DNA of 64,000 nt from Rhodothermales bacterium (GTDB lineage Bacteria > Bacteroidota > Rhodothermia > Rhodothermales > Bin80), in contig JANQES010000100.1 in the NCBI GenBank assembly GCA_028278205.1, forward strand, positions 1-64,000. Reading direction: 5' to 3'. Under the pieces are notes generated by a model, which saw only the letters and a program-made list of their open reading frames with translations, searched no databases and had not been told where the DNA came from. A program made the position numbers and the translations under genes. Within the stretch, counting starts at the first letter, position 1, and each line of letters starts with the position of its first letter. Shown here in pieces: positions 1-8,713 of this stretch.

Positions 1-1
1 G

Positions 2-34
2 ACCGGGATCGATCTGCTGGCGGTGAGCATCTAG
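2..34 (+). CDS. possible C-terminal end of an upstream gene (partial)
   Basis: Frame 2 reads TGIDLLAVSI and stops at TAG (32-34). The composition is compatible with the end of a real protein whose body lies before the window. Eleven codons are too few to name a family. It is convergent with the XRE gene that ends at 73. Confidence 0.25.
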   Translation, partial: TGIDLLAVSI

Positions 35-72
35 TCAAAGAACACCCTGGGACCGGTATGGTCCATGGAAAG

Positions 73-594
73 TCACGCTTTATCGCGCAACAGGTCTATT
101 ATTGGATTGGAGACATTGAGAGATCTGAACGTTTCCGAGACCGCCTGCTCAACCCTCAGGTATTGTTCACGAGTTATTCCTTCCAGTAGAACTTCTTTAA
201 TCTGGCCTTCCCATAGTAATTGTTGAAGCACACCCATTTCATGCTCTTTCACTTCACCTTCGATGGGCAGAGGAGCTACTCCTCTACCGTATGGAAACCA
301 TCCTGACTCAGGCTCCTTTATCTTTTGTTCAAACGGCAGGTAGGATGCTCTCATATCAGCGGAGAACCAACCAATGTCTCGAAAAAACTGCTGGGGTTGA
401 TAGCCCAGACCATCAAGCCAATCGAACAATTCAATGATATCAAGCCTACGTTCCAAACTCTCTATTTTGGAAACATAGGACTGAGGTCTTCCCAGCTTAT
501 TCGCCAGTGTTTCCTGCCTAATGCCTTTCTTCTCGCGCGCTTCTCTCAGCCTCTCGATAAGCTGTCGATAGCGAGGATCGTGTATCGTGCTCAT
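73..594 (-). CDS. XRE-family helix-turn-helix transcriptional regulator
   Basis: This 173-residue protein begins with a Cro/C1-type helix-turn-helix (residues about 8-65: RQLIERLREAREKKGIRQ, then LANKLGRPQSYVSKIE), the classic XRE DNA-binding fold. The remaining 110 residues match no domain I can name; they contain a PYGRG-type turn and an amphipathic C-terminus. It is monocistronic and divergent from the tetR efflux operon. A short inverted repeat (ATATCC-7-GGATAT) lies 27-45 bases upstream of its ATG and could be its own operator. Base composition is lower in GC than the efflux operon next door, which suggests acquisition. It could be a host regulator or the antitoxin-like half of a lost pair; the target is unknown. 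Confidence 0.8.
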   Translation of the reverse strand: MSTIHDPRYRQLIERLREAREKKGIRQETLANKLGRPQSYVSKIESLERRLDIIELFDWLDGLGYQPQQFFRDIGWFSADMRASYLPFEQKIKEPESGWFPYGRGVAPLPIEGEVKEHEMGVLQQLLWEGQIKEVLLEGITREQYLRVEQAVSETFRSLNVSNPIIDLLRDKA

Positions 595-620
595 GCAATG
601 AATTTGAGCTAGACAATATC

Positions 621-639
621 ATATCCCAAAATAGGATAT
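621..639. promoter_or_regulatory. inverted repeat upstream of the XRE gene
   Basis: ATATCC and GGATAT are separated by 7 AT-rich bases, just upstream of the XRE start at 594. XRE regulators commonly bind such short palindromes at their own promoter. The operator role is inference. Confidence 0.4.
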
Positions 640-751
640 TACCCTTTTGCCTGACCTCCCAATCTCAATAACAAATTCCTAACCCTTCCTTGACTGCTTC
701 TTCACAAAAAAACTGAACCCCGCGACAAAAAGTGACGTACGGGTCATCGGC

Positions 752-765
752 TGACTGGCCAGTCA
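752..765. promoter_or_regulatory. perfect palindrome, probable TetR operator
   Basis: TGACTGGCCAGTCA is a perfect 14-base palindrome lying 27 bases before the tetR start codon. TetR-family proteins bind palindromes of this size in their own promoters. The site would allow autorepression of the whole tetR-tolC-adaptor-RND operon. Confidence 0.65.
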
Positions 766-792
766 TTTTTTGGGACCCACCTCCTCTACGTC

Positions 793-1506
793 ATGCAAGA
801 GCAATCCTCAATGTCCGGGGTTTCCATCACCAACGGCAAGCTGTCGCGGCGCGAGCGCGAGCGCCTGATGCGGCGGCGCGAGATTCTCGAAGCCGCGCAG
901 GCCGTCTTTGCGGAAAAAGGATACACCCACGCCACGATTGACGAAATCGCCCAACGGGCCGAGTACGGCAAAGGCACCCTCTACAACTACTTCGAGGGCG
1001 GCAAAGAAGACATCCTCTTCGCCATCTTCGACGGCATCTACGACGACATGTGCCGGCTCATCCAGGAGGCCTTTGCGCCCGAAACGATGACAGACCGCTC
1101 GTTCCGCGAAGCCTTCCACAGCCTGATCATCGCCTGGGTGGCCTTCTTCGTCGAGCGGCAGGAGTTGTTCATGATCCTGGTCAAAGAAGCCTACCGCATG
1201 GTCTTCGACGACGATCCGGGCAAGTCCTCGTACTTCCAGATGCACAGCGAACGAATGGTCAAGGCCCTCAGCCCCGTGCTGGAGGCTGCCATGGACTCTG
1301 GGGAACTAAAACGGCTGCCGGTGCCCGCCGTGGCGCATATGATCCTGGGCAACCTCAAAGGCATCCAGATGCACATTTCCCTCTGCGACAGCGACAGGGC
1401 AAAGGCCGATCCGATGCTGCGTTCGGCAGAGGCGGCAGACTTTCTGACGACCATGCTGTGTGACGGACTGTTGGCACAGCCAGCCTCTACTTTGGCTACA
1501 AACTAG
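793..1506 (+). CDS. TetR/AcrR-family repressor of the efflux operon
   Basis: A 237-residue protein with a TetR N-terminal helix-turn-helix at about residues 27-73 (RREILEAAQAVFAEKGYTHATIDEIA, then GKGTLYNYFEGGKEDI). The C-terminal helical region would bind the inducing ligand. ATG at 793 is used; an internal ATG at 811 is an alternative that keeps the whole HTH. It is the first gene of a same-strand run with tolC, adaptor and RND pump, the standard arrangement for a local repressor of drug or solvent efflux. The perfect palindrome at 752-765 is its likely operator. The inducer cannot be read from the sequence. Confidence 0.9.
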   Translation: MQEQSSMSGVSITNGKLSRRERERLMRRREILEAAQAVFAEKGYTHATIDEIAQRAEYGKGTLYNYFEGGKEDILFAIFDGIYDDMCRLIQEAFAPETMTDRSFREAFHSLIIAWVAFFVERQELFMILVKEAYRMVFDDDPGKSSYFQMHSERMVKALSPVLEAAMDSGELKRLPVPAVAHMILGNLKGIQMHISLCDSDRAKADPMLRSAEAADFLTTMLCDGLLAQPASTLATN

Positions 1507-1530
1507 ACCCCCTACCGAGCAGGTTTAGCC

Positions 1531-3168
1531 ATGAACCATCTCATTATCGATAGATTCAAGCCCGCATGCGCGGCGGCTCTGCTGGCGGCATTGCTCCTCG
1601 GCGGGCTCCCTGGAGCCTGGCCGGCGGCGGCTCAACTTCAATCGGCGGCCTTCGAACCTCAGGCCGAGCCCGTCACCATGACGCTCGACGAGGCTATCCA
1701 GATCGCCCTCGTCAACAATTATGCGATCCGCAACAGCCGCCTCGACGTCGATGATGCGCGCGCTCAGGTCCGGGGCGCCTGGGGCCAGGTGTTGCCGGCG
1801 GTAGACGCCAGCAGCGGCTATACGCGCAACCTGAAGACAGCCAACCCCTTCGCCGGTAGCGCCGCCGGAGATTTCTTCTCCGGGTTTGCGTTCCTCGGCT
1901 GGCTGTCTTTCAACGAACAGGCGCGCACCGACGACGACCCGGCCACCATCCCGATCTCGTTCGGCGAGTTTACAGACCGCCAGGCCAGGGGTCTGGACGA
2001 AGCCGGCATCGTCCTCAGCGGCGGCGACAACCCGTTTGCCGTTGAGAACCAGTTTCAAAACAGCCTCAATATCTCCCAGACCATTTTCAATGGAAGCGCC
2101 TTCGCGGCGATTGCCGGGGCTGAGCGGTTGAAAAAGGCGTTTGAGAGAGGCGTAGACCGGCAGGAGCAGGTGCTCATCGATCAGGTGCGGCAGGCGTTCT
2201 ATCAGACGTTGCTGACCCAGGAACAGGCTAAAGTGGCCGCCCAGAGCGTCCTCCGAACCCGCCGCACCCGCGACGAGACGGCCCGCCGCGTCTCGCAAGG
2301 CGTGGCGCCGAAGTTCCAGCGGCTCAGCGCCGAAGTGCAACTGACCAACCTGGAGACGCAACTCGTCCAGATCCAGAACCAGTCGGCTTCGGCGTTAGAC
2401 AACTTCAAGTTTACGCTCGGCATCCCGGTGGAGCAGGAAGTGCAGTTGCGGGGTTCGTTGGAGGTGGACGATTACACGCCCTACGTGGCGGTTTCGGTGC
2501 AAGACGCTTTCGGCGCAGCGTTCCAACGACGCCCGGACCTCGAACAGGCCCGCCTCAACGTCGAACTGCGGCAGATCAACAAACGGATCGCAAGAGCCGA
2601 TTACCTGCCGAGGCTCTCGGCGTTTGCCAACTTCAGCTACTCCGGCAGCGTGCCCGACAACCGAACGTTCACGATTTCTGATCCGAACGATCCGTTCAAG
2701 TTTTCGGCGGGGCGCAACGATTTCTTCAGCAACTCCTACTGGCAGCCGTCGATCAACGTGGGCTTCAGCCTGACGTGGAACATCTTCAATGGTTTCCAGA
2801 CGACGTCGCTGGTGCAACAACGTCAGATCGAAGTCGAGCGCGCCGAGATCGAGTTGACGCAGTTGCAGCAGGCGGTGCGCCTGGAGGTGGAAACCTCCCT
2901 GCGCGATCTGGAAACGGCGCGGCAACGCATCGTCAGCCAGGAGAAAAACGTGGCCAATGCCGAACTCAACTACACCTACGCCAGCACGCGCCTGGCCGAG
3001 GGCGTGGCCACGCCGCTGGAAGAACGCGATGCCTCGGATCAGCTCGATCAGAGCCGCATCAACTACCTCCAGGCCGTCTACGACTACCTCATCGCGCGCA
3101 GCGCCTTCGAGACCGCCGTGGGCGTGCCGCTGGGCCAACAATCCGACATCAAGCTGACGAGCAATTAA
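1531..3168 (+). CDS. TolC-family outer-membrane efflux channel
   Basis: A 545-residue outer-membrane factor. A signal peptide (residues about 10-35, LLAALLLGGLPGAWPAAAQ) precedes two repeats of the long alpha-helical TolC fold: MTLDEAIQIALVNNYAIRNSRLDVDDARAQVRGAWGQVLP in the first half, and a second repeat beginning near residue 320 (VQDAFGAAFQRRPDLEQARLNVELRQINKRIARADYLP). The C-terminal helices end in the usual YDYLIARSAFETAVG. It forms the trimeric exit duct for the RND pump encoded downstream. It starts 24 bases after tetR, so it is co-transcribed. Length is slightly above the family norm because of an insertion around residues 110-160. Confidence 0.93.
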   Translation: MNHLIIDRFKPACAAALLAALLLGGLPGAWPAAAQLQSAAFEPQAEPVTMTLDEAIQIALVNNYAIRNSRLDVDDARAQVRGAWGQVLPAVDASSGYTRNLKTANPFAGSAAGDFFSGFAFLGWLSFNEQARTDDDPATIPISFGEFTDRQARGLDEAGIVLSGGDNPFAVENQFQNSLNISQTIFNGSAFAAIAGAERLKKAFERGVDRQEQVLIDQVRQAFYQTLLTQEQAKVAAQSVLRTRRTRDETARRVSQGVAPKFQRLSAEVQLTNLETQLVQIQNQSASALDNFKFTLGIPVEQEVQLRGSLEVDDYTPYVAVSVQDAFGAAFQRRPDLEQARLNVELRQINKRIARADYLPRLSAFANFSYSGSVPDNRTFTISDPNDPFKFSAGRNDFFSNSYWQPSINVGFSLTWNIFNGFQTTSLVQQRQIEVERAEIELTQLQQAVRLEVETSLRDLETARQRIVSQEKNVANAELNYTYASTRLAEGVATPLEERDASDQLDQSRINYLQAVYDYLIARSAFETAVGVPLGQQSDIKLTSN

Positions 3169-3184
3169 ACCTATTTATCCACAT

Positions 3185-3212
3185 GTAGAGACGTTACATG
3201 TAACGTCTCTAC
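3185..3212. repeat. perfect 28-base palindrome between tolC and the adaptor gene
   Basis: Arms GTAGAGACGTTACA and its exact complement meet with no loop. It fills most of the gap between tolC (stop 3168) and the adaptor gene (start 3234). The GTAGAGACGTT core resembles a dispersed palindrome I recall from unrelated bacteria. No U-run follows, so it is not a classical terminator. Confidence 0.85.
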
Positions 3213-3233
3213 GGCGATAAAACCCCCAAAACA

Positions 3234-4400
3234 ATGAACACCTCCAAACGAATCATACATCTGAGCCTTTTCACCCTGGTGCTGGCGGCGCTGGTGACGG
3301 CGGGCTGCGGCGGCGCCAACGGCGCAGACGGCTCTGCGGCGGCAGCCACCGACGAAGACGGCACGGCTGTGCGGAGCATCCGCATCGAAGCCCTGGTGCT
3401 CACACCCGATACCTTCGAAGATGTGATCGAATTGACCGGCACCGTCGAATCGGTCAACGACGCGACGCTCTCGGCGCAGTCGGCGGGCACGGTCGAAGAG
3501 TTGACGGCGCTGGGCCGGCGTGTGGGTCAGGGCACCGTCGTGGCGCGGCTCGATCAGGGGTTGGTCCGGGCCGCCTTCCAGCAGGCCGAAGCGCAGGTTG
3601 CCAACGCGATGGCTACGCTGGAGCTGGCCGAGGACAACTACAACCGCCAGGAGCCGCTCTTCCGCGACTCGATCATCAGCGCGCTGGAGTTTCAGAACGT
3701 GCGCGCGCAGTTGAACCAGGCCAGGGCGGCGCTTCGGCAGGCCGAGGCCTTGCAGGCGCAGGCGCAGGAACAGATCGACAACACCATCATCCGGGCGCCC
3801 TTTAGCGGGGTCATCGAAGAGCACGCCGTCGAGCGCGGCGAGCAGGTCACGCCCGGTATGCCGGTGCTGCGCATCGTCGATACGCGCCGGGTGAAGGTGA
3901 AGGTGGGCGTGCCCGAACGCTACGCAGGCGACATCGCCGTGGGCACGCCGGTGATGCTCGACTTTAAAGCCTACCGGGGCGAGACGCAGCAAGGCCGCGT
4001 CTCGTTTGCCGGCAGCGCCATCAACCCCAGCAACCGCACCTTCCCCGTCGAGGTCGAAGTCAACAATCCGGATGGGAAGCTCAAGCCCGAGATGATCGCC
4101 GAGGTCTTCGTCTCGCGCGCGTCGCTCGAAGGCGTGCTGGTGGTGCCGCGCTCGGCGGTGCTGCGCGACGAAGAGGGCACGAGTGTCTTTGTCGTGACGC
4201 AGCAAAGCGGCACGCTTACCGTCAGCCGCCGCTCGATTACGCTGGGGCCGGCCTACGCCGGGCGCGTGATCGTCGAGCATGGGCTGGAGGCCGGCGCCGA
4301 GGTGGTCGTGCTGGGCCAGACCACCGTCACTGAAGGCGACGCCGTAGAGGTCGTCGAGCGATACACGAAGCTCGATAACGCCGGCGTGCCGGTTAAATAA
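3234..4400 (+). CDS. RND efflux periplasmic adaptor lipoprotein
   Basis: A 388-residue membrane-fusion protein. It has a lipoprotein signal with lipobox VTAGC (residues 20-24). A barrel-sandwich half follows (about 50-95, ESVNDATLSAQSAGTVEELT), then a helical hairpin (about 115-175, rich in Ala/Gln/Glu), the second lipoyl half (IIRAPFSGVIEEHAVERGEQVTPG), and beta-barrel and membrane-proximal domains (VLVVPRSAVLRDEEGTSVFVV). This is the AcrA/MexA order. It bridges the TolC channel and the RND pump encoded on either side. Start ATG at 3234 gives a complete signal sequence. Confidence 0.93.
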   Translation: MNTSKRIIHLSLFTLVLAALVTAGCGGANGADGSAAAATDEDGTAVRSIRIEALVLTPDTFEDVIELTGTVESVNDATLSAQSAGTVEELTALGRRVGQGTVVARLDQGLVRAAFQQAEAQVANAMATLELAEDNYNRQEPLFRDSIISALEFQNVRAQLNQARAALRQAEALQAQAQEQIDNTIIRAPFSGVIEEHAVERGEQVTPGMPVLRIVDTRRVKVKVGVPERYAGDIAVGTPVMLDFKAYRGETQQGRVSFAGSAINPSNRTFPVEVEVNNPDGKLKPEMIAEVFVSRASLEGVLVVPRSAVLRDEEGTSVFVVTQQSGTLTVSRRSITLGPAYAGRVIVEHGLEAGAEVVVLGQTTVTEGDAVEVVERYTKLDNAGVPVK

Positions 4401-4409
4401 GAATCATTT

Positions 4410-4600
4410 GCACGCTTCGCGTGCGTCATTAGCGCCCTGTGGGCGCGTCAAGTGCGCCTTCGGCGCGTCATTGATTGTCCCGTTTCACCCAAGACAATAA
4501 ATGACACGAGCGAAGCGAGTAAATGACAACAAATGACGCGAACGCAGTGAGCAAATGACGTGAGCGAAGCGAACCAATGACGCGAACGCAGTGAGCATAA
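4410..4600. repeat. short degenerate repeat array before the RND pump gene
   Basis: The gap holds several copies of an approximately 21-base unit of the form AAATGACGYGARCGMAGYGAGY (copies near 4498, 4530, 4552 and 4576), plus three tight hairpins at the left end (ACGCTTCGCGTGCGT, GCGCCCTGTGGGCGC, GCGCCTTCGGCGC). The array runs almost to the start codon of the RND gene. A related but inverted sequence occurs at about 19228-19265. It may set mRNA stability or relative expression of adaptor and pump; that is inference. Confidence 0.7.
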
Positions 4601-4604
4601 AGCC

Positions 4605-7600
4605 ATGAAAATTACCAACGTCGCCATCAAGTATCGCACCAGTATCGTGGTGCTGACGACCCTGCTGACGCTCGGCGGCCTGATGAGCTACATCACGATC
4701 CCGAAGGAATCGTTCCCGTCGATCGAGATCCCCAACATCGTCGTCACGACGGTCTATCCCGGCGCCAGCCCGGACGACATCGAGTCGCTCCTGACCAAGC
4801 CCATCGAACAGGAGGTCCAGGCCATCAACGGCATCAAAGAGATCCGCTCAACGTCGGTTGAAGGCGTCTCGACGGTCATCGTCGAGTTCGATCCGGAGGT
4901 GTCGATGGATGAGGCCTTCCAGAAAGTGCGTGACAAGGTAGACGTAGCCAAGGCCGAGTTGCCCACCGATGTCGAAGAGCCCCTCGTCAGCGAGATCGAC
5001 CTTCAGGAGTTTCCGATCATGAACGTCAACCTCTCGGCGCCCTACTCGCTGGCGCGTCTCAAGGAGGTGGCCGAAGACCTCGCCGAAGAGATCGAAGGCA
5101 TTCCGAGCATCCTCGAAGTGCCCGTCGTCGGGGGGCTCGAACGCGAGGTGCAGGTCAACGTCGATCTCAACGCGTTGCAAGGCTACGGCCTGACGTTTAA
5201 CGATCTCATCGGCACGATCCAGCAGGAAAACGCCAACATCCCCGGCGGCTCGATGGACGTAGACCGGCTCAACTACCTCGTCCGTATCGACGGGGAATTT
5301 GAGGATCCGGAGGGCGAAATCGAAAATCTGGTCATCGAAAGCCCCGACGGCACGCCCATTTACGTCCGCGACGTAGCCGACGTCGATTTCGGCTACAAGG
5401 ATCGGTCGAGCTACGCCCGGCTGCGCGTGCTCAAGGTCGAAGAAGACGGCGAATTGATCCACATGCCCGAGGATCGGACCGGGACGTTGCAGGTGGTCAC
5501 GCTCAACGTCAAGAAACGCTCGGGCGCCAACATTCTGGAAACAGCAGACGAAGTGCGCGCCGTGCTCGACGCCTATCCGCTGCCCAACGGCACCAACGTG
5601 GTCATCACCGGCGACATGAGCGAGCAGGTGCTGACGCTGGTCAAGGATCTGGAAAACAACATCATCAGCGGGTTGATCTTCGTGGTGATGGTGTTGTTGT
5701 TCTTCCTGGGCGTGCGCAACGCCACGCTGGTGGGCATCGCCATCCCGCTGTCGATGTTTCTGTCGTTCATCACCTTCCAGATCATGGGGCAGGAACTCAA
5801 CTTCGTGATCCTGTTCTCGCTGATCATTGCCCTGGGCATGCTCGTCGACAACGCCGTGGTGATCGTCGAGAACATCTACCGATTCCGAGAGCAGGGCTAT
5901 TCCCGATTCGAGGCGGCGCGTCTGGGCACCGCCGAGGTGGGCGCCGCCGTGGTAGCCTCGACGGCAACGACCGTGGCGGTCTTCGCCCCGATGATGTTCT
6001 GGCCAGGGATCATCGGCAAGTTCATGAGCTATATGCCGCTGACGCTGATCGTGACGTTGTCGTGTTCGCTGTTCGTGGCCATCATCATCAACCCGGTCAT
6101 TACGGGCATCTTCGTGCGGCTGGAAAGCGAAGAACGCACGCCGAAGCCGAAGGTGTTCAAACGGGTCGTGGCCGGCGTGATGTTGCTGCTGGGTCTGGTG
6201 CTGGGCTTCTCTAACTGGAAGACGCTGACGGTGATTGTGGTGGCCGTGCCGGTGCTTTACTTGTTGCACACGCGCGTGTTCAGCCCCATCGCGCAGGGCT
6301 TCGTGCAGGAAGGCCTGCCCCGGCTCCTGGAGCGCTACCGGACGTTCCTCAAATGGATGCTCCAGCGCGATTATTCGGTCAAACGCGCCATACTGCGCAA
6401 CACGTTCGCGCTGGGCAGCTTCACCCTCGGCGTGGTGGTGCTCATCGCCAGCGGTATCGTAAGTGGGCTGGCGGGCCAGATGGCCGGCATGATCCTGCTC
6501 ATACCGGGCGCCGTGCTCGTGGGCCTCGGCTTGCTGGGCATCTTCATCCACGTCTTCGAGAGCATCTACCTCGGCGGCAAATCTAGCGTTAAGGCCGGGC
6601 TGATCTTCAGCGTGGTGATCGTAGCGATCCTCGGCTTGATGTCGCTGGGTTCACGCGAGGTGGATCTGACGACCATCGTCAATCTGGTGATGATGCCGTT
6701 GATCATCGTGGTGGTGGGCTTGGTGGGATGGTTGCTCAACGGGGGTCTCCTCAAAAAACGCGAGCGCCTCATCCTGACGGACAACCGCGCGCGCCTGCTC
6801 ACGGGCACGCTCGGCGGCCTCTTCGCCATCCTGGCGATGTACGGCGCCGCCCCCACCGGCGTCGAGTTCTTCCCCGACACCGACCCGACGCTCATCAACA
6901 TCACGCTCGAAGCCCCGCTGGGCACCAACGTCGATGAGACCAACCGCGTCGCTGCCGAGGCCCAGAACCGCGTCAACGCCCTGCTCGACGGCAACGCCAA
7001 CGACAAGGACAACATCAAGAACATGCTCGTCAACGTCGGCGTCGGCGGCGACATCTTCTTCGGCGGTGGGGCTGCCGGGGCCGAAAACTCGGTCGTCACG
7101 CTCAATCTGGTCGATTATGCCGACCGGCCCGAATCGAGCCGCAACACGATGACGCGGCTGCGCGAGCAACTCCAGGGCATACCGGGCATCGAGATCGATT
7201 TTGAAAAAGACAACGCCGGGCCGCCCGTCGGTGCGCCGGTCAATATCGAGATTTCGGGCGAAGAGTTCGATGAGATCGCGCGCATCACGCGGGAGGTCAA
7301 GCAGCAGCTCGTCGAGGCGTCCACGTCGGGCACCATCCCCGGCCTGGTAGACGTGGCCGATAACCTCAACACGGGCCGGCCCGAACTGCGCGTCAACATA
7401 GACCGCGAGCGCGCCGCGCGTTTCGGCCTCAACACGAGCCAGATTGCCAACACCGTCCGCTCGGCCATCAACGGCTTCGAAGCCAGCAAATACCGCACGG
7501 GCAAGGACGAATACGACATCACCGTGCGCCTTGCCGAAGCACAACGCCAGAGCCTGGAGAGCATCGAGAAGCTGACCATCGAGCACGAAGGATCGCACAT

Positions 7601-8558
7601 CCCGATCACCGCCGTGGCCGACTTCGAACTCGCCGGCGGCCTCGGCTCGATCACCCGCCTCGACCTCGACCGCGTCGCGACGGTCACTGCCGACGTGGCG
7701 CCGGGCTTCAACGGCGGCGTGGTCCTGGGACAGGTGCAAGGCCATCTGGCTTCCTACGAACAGGGTCTGCCGCCGGGCTACAACATGGCCTACACTGGCG
7801 AAAACGAAGAACAGGCCGAGTCGTTCGGTTTCCTGACGACGGCGCTCTTGATCGGCGTGGCGTTGATCTTCATGATCATGATCGCGCAGTTCAACAGCAT
7901 CAGCGCGCCGTTTATCATCATGGTGGCCGTCGGGCTGAGCCTCATCGGCGTCTTGCTGGGGTTGATTCTGACACGAACGCCCTTCGGGCTGATGACCTTC
8001 ATCGGCGTGATCAGCCTGGCCGGTATCGTCGTCAACAACAACATCGTGTTGATAGACTACATCATGCAGCTACGCGAGCGCGGCTTCGACAAGATGACTG
8101 CCATCATCGAAGGCGGCGCCACGCGTCTGCGCCCGGTCACGCTCACGGCCCTGACGACCGTCATCGGCCTGGTCCCGCTGACCTTCGGCATCAACATCGA
8201 CTTCGTGGGGCTGCTCTCCGACTTCGATCCCAACTTCCAGTTCGGTTCTGAGAACACGCAGTTCTGGGGGCCGATGGGCACGTCGATCATCAGCGGCCTG
8301 ACCTTCGCCACGTTCCTGACGCTGGTGATCGTGCCGGTGATGTACTCGGTCTTCGACTCGCTGGCCCTGCACATGGGCGCCGCCTTCCGAGGCCGCAAGG
8401 TCGAAGCCGAAGTCCCCGCCTACGCCACCGACGGCGACGGCTTCACCGTCGAGCCGCACGAGGCGCCCTATGCCCTCGGCGACACCGACGCCTACGCCGG
8501 CGGCAACGGTACGAGTGCAGACGAAGAAATCGACAAAGCGTCGGAGACGGAAGACTAG
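4605..8558 (+). CDS. RND-family inner-membrane efflux pump with an enlarged membrane domain
   Basis: A 1317-residue AcrB-type transporter, about 250-300 residues longer than usual. TM1 is followed by the porter-domain motif TVYPGASPDDIESLLTKPIE. The TM4 proton-relay region reads ALGMLVDNAVVIVENIYR, where the second aspartate of the AcrB pair is Asn. Between TM6 (ends near residue 510) and the second porter domain (GVEFFPDTDP near 751) lies an insertion with about five or six extra hydrophobic stretches. The C-terminal half has NNNIVLIDYI and the usual TM10-12 block. The last 50 residues are acidic and disordered. It is the energised component of the preceding TolC/adaptor set. Substrate is unknown. 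Confidence 0.9.
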   Translation: MKITNVAIKYRTSIVVLTTLLTLGGLMSYITIPKESFPSIEIPNIVVTTVYPGASPDDIESLLTKPIEQEVQAINGIKEIRSTSVEGVSTVIVEFDPEVSMDEAFQKVRDKVDVAKAELPTDVEEPLVSEIDLQEFPIMNVNLSAPYSLARLKEVAEDLAEEIEGIPSILEVPVVGGLEREVQVNVDLNALQGYGLTFNDLIGTIQQENANIPGGSMDVDRLNYLVRIDGEFEDPEGEIENLVIESPDGTPIYVRDVADVDFGYKDRSSYARLRVLKVEEDGELIHMPEDRTGTLQVVTLNVKKRSGANILETADEVRAVLDAYPLPNGTNVVITGDMSEQVLTLVKDLENNIISGLIFVVMVLLFFLGVRNATLVGIAIPLSMFLSFITFQIMGQELNFVILFSLIIALGMLVDNAVVIVENIYRFREQGYSRFEAARLGTAEVGAAVVASTATTVAVFAPMMFWPGIIGKFMSYMPLTLIVTLSCSLFVAIIINPVITGIFVRLESEERTPKPKVFKRVVAGVMLLLGLVLGFSNWKTLTVIVVAVPVLYLLHTRVFSPIAQGFVQEGLPRLLERYRTFLKWMLQRDYSVKRAILRNTFALGSFTLGVVVLIASGIVSGLAGQMAGMILLIPGAVLVGLGLLGIFIHVFESIYLGGKSSVKAGLIFSVVIVAILGLMSLGSREVDLTTIVNLVMMPLIIVVVGLVGWLLNGGLLKKRERLILTDNRARLLTGTLGGLFAILAMYGAAPTGVEFFPDTDPTLINITLEAPLGTNVDETNRVAAEAQNRVNALLDGNANDKDNIKNMLVNVGVGGDIFFGGGAAGAENSVVTLNLVDYADRPESSRNTMTRLREQLQGIPGIEIDFEKDNAGPPVGAPVNIEISGEEFDEIARITREVKQQLVEASTSGTIPGLVDVADNLNTGRPELRVNIDRERAARFGLNTSQIANTVRSAINGFEASKYRTGKDEYDITVRLAEAQRQSLESIEKLTIEHEGSHIPITAVADFELAGGLGSITRLDLDRVATVTADVAPGFNGGVVLGQVQGHLASYEQGLPPGYNMAYTGENEEQAESFGFLTTALLIGVALIFMIMIAQFNSISAPFIIMVAVGLSLIGVLLGLILTRTPFGLMTFIGVISLAGIVVNNNIVLIDYIMQLRERGFDKMTAIIEGGATRLRPVTLTALTTVIGLVPLTFGINIDFVGLLSDFDPNFQFGSENTQFWGPMGTSIISGLTFATFLTLVIVPVMYSVFDSLALHMGAAFRGRKVEAEVPAYATDGDGFTVEPHEAPYALGDTDAYAGGNGTSADEEIDKASETED

Positions 8559-8583
8559 AACACCCTAGAGGCTGTAAAAAACA

Positions 8584-8633
8584 AACACCTCCCGGCTTCG
8601 TACTGCGGATATGCGAAGTCAGGAGGTGTTTTA
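8584..8633 (+). terminator. hairpin terminator after the RND operon
   Basis: Arms AACACCTCC and GGAGGTGTT enclose a second stem (GGCTTCG / CGAAGTC), followed by TTT. It lies 26 bases after the RND stop codon. It shares the AAACAAACAC...GGCTTCGTA core with the hairpin at 11933-11988. Confidence 0.7.
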
Positions 8634-8713
8634 CGTTAAGGGCTTTTCTTTTCTCTTGTTGCACAGACAAATAATGTGTTCTTTAGCGCCTGTTCTGTTT
8701 CGAAACAGGCGCT

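Noticed and set aside
4848..6551. Long minus-strand open frame opposite the RND pump, rich in His and Asp
   Set aside because: Composition is that of an antisense shadow of a GC-rich gene; the plus strand encodes a complete pump.
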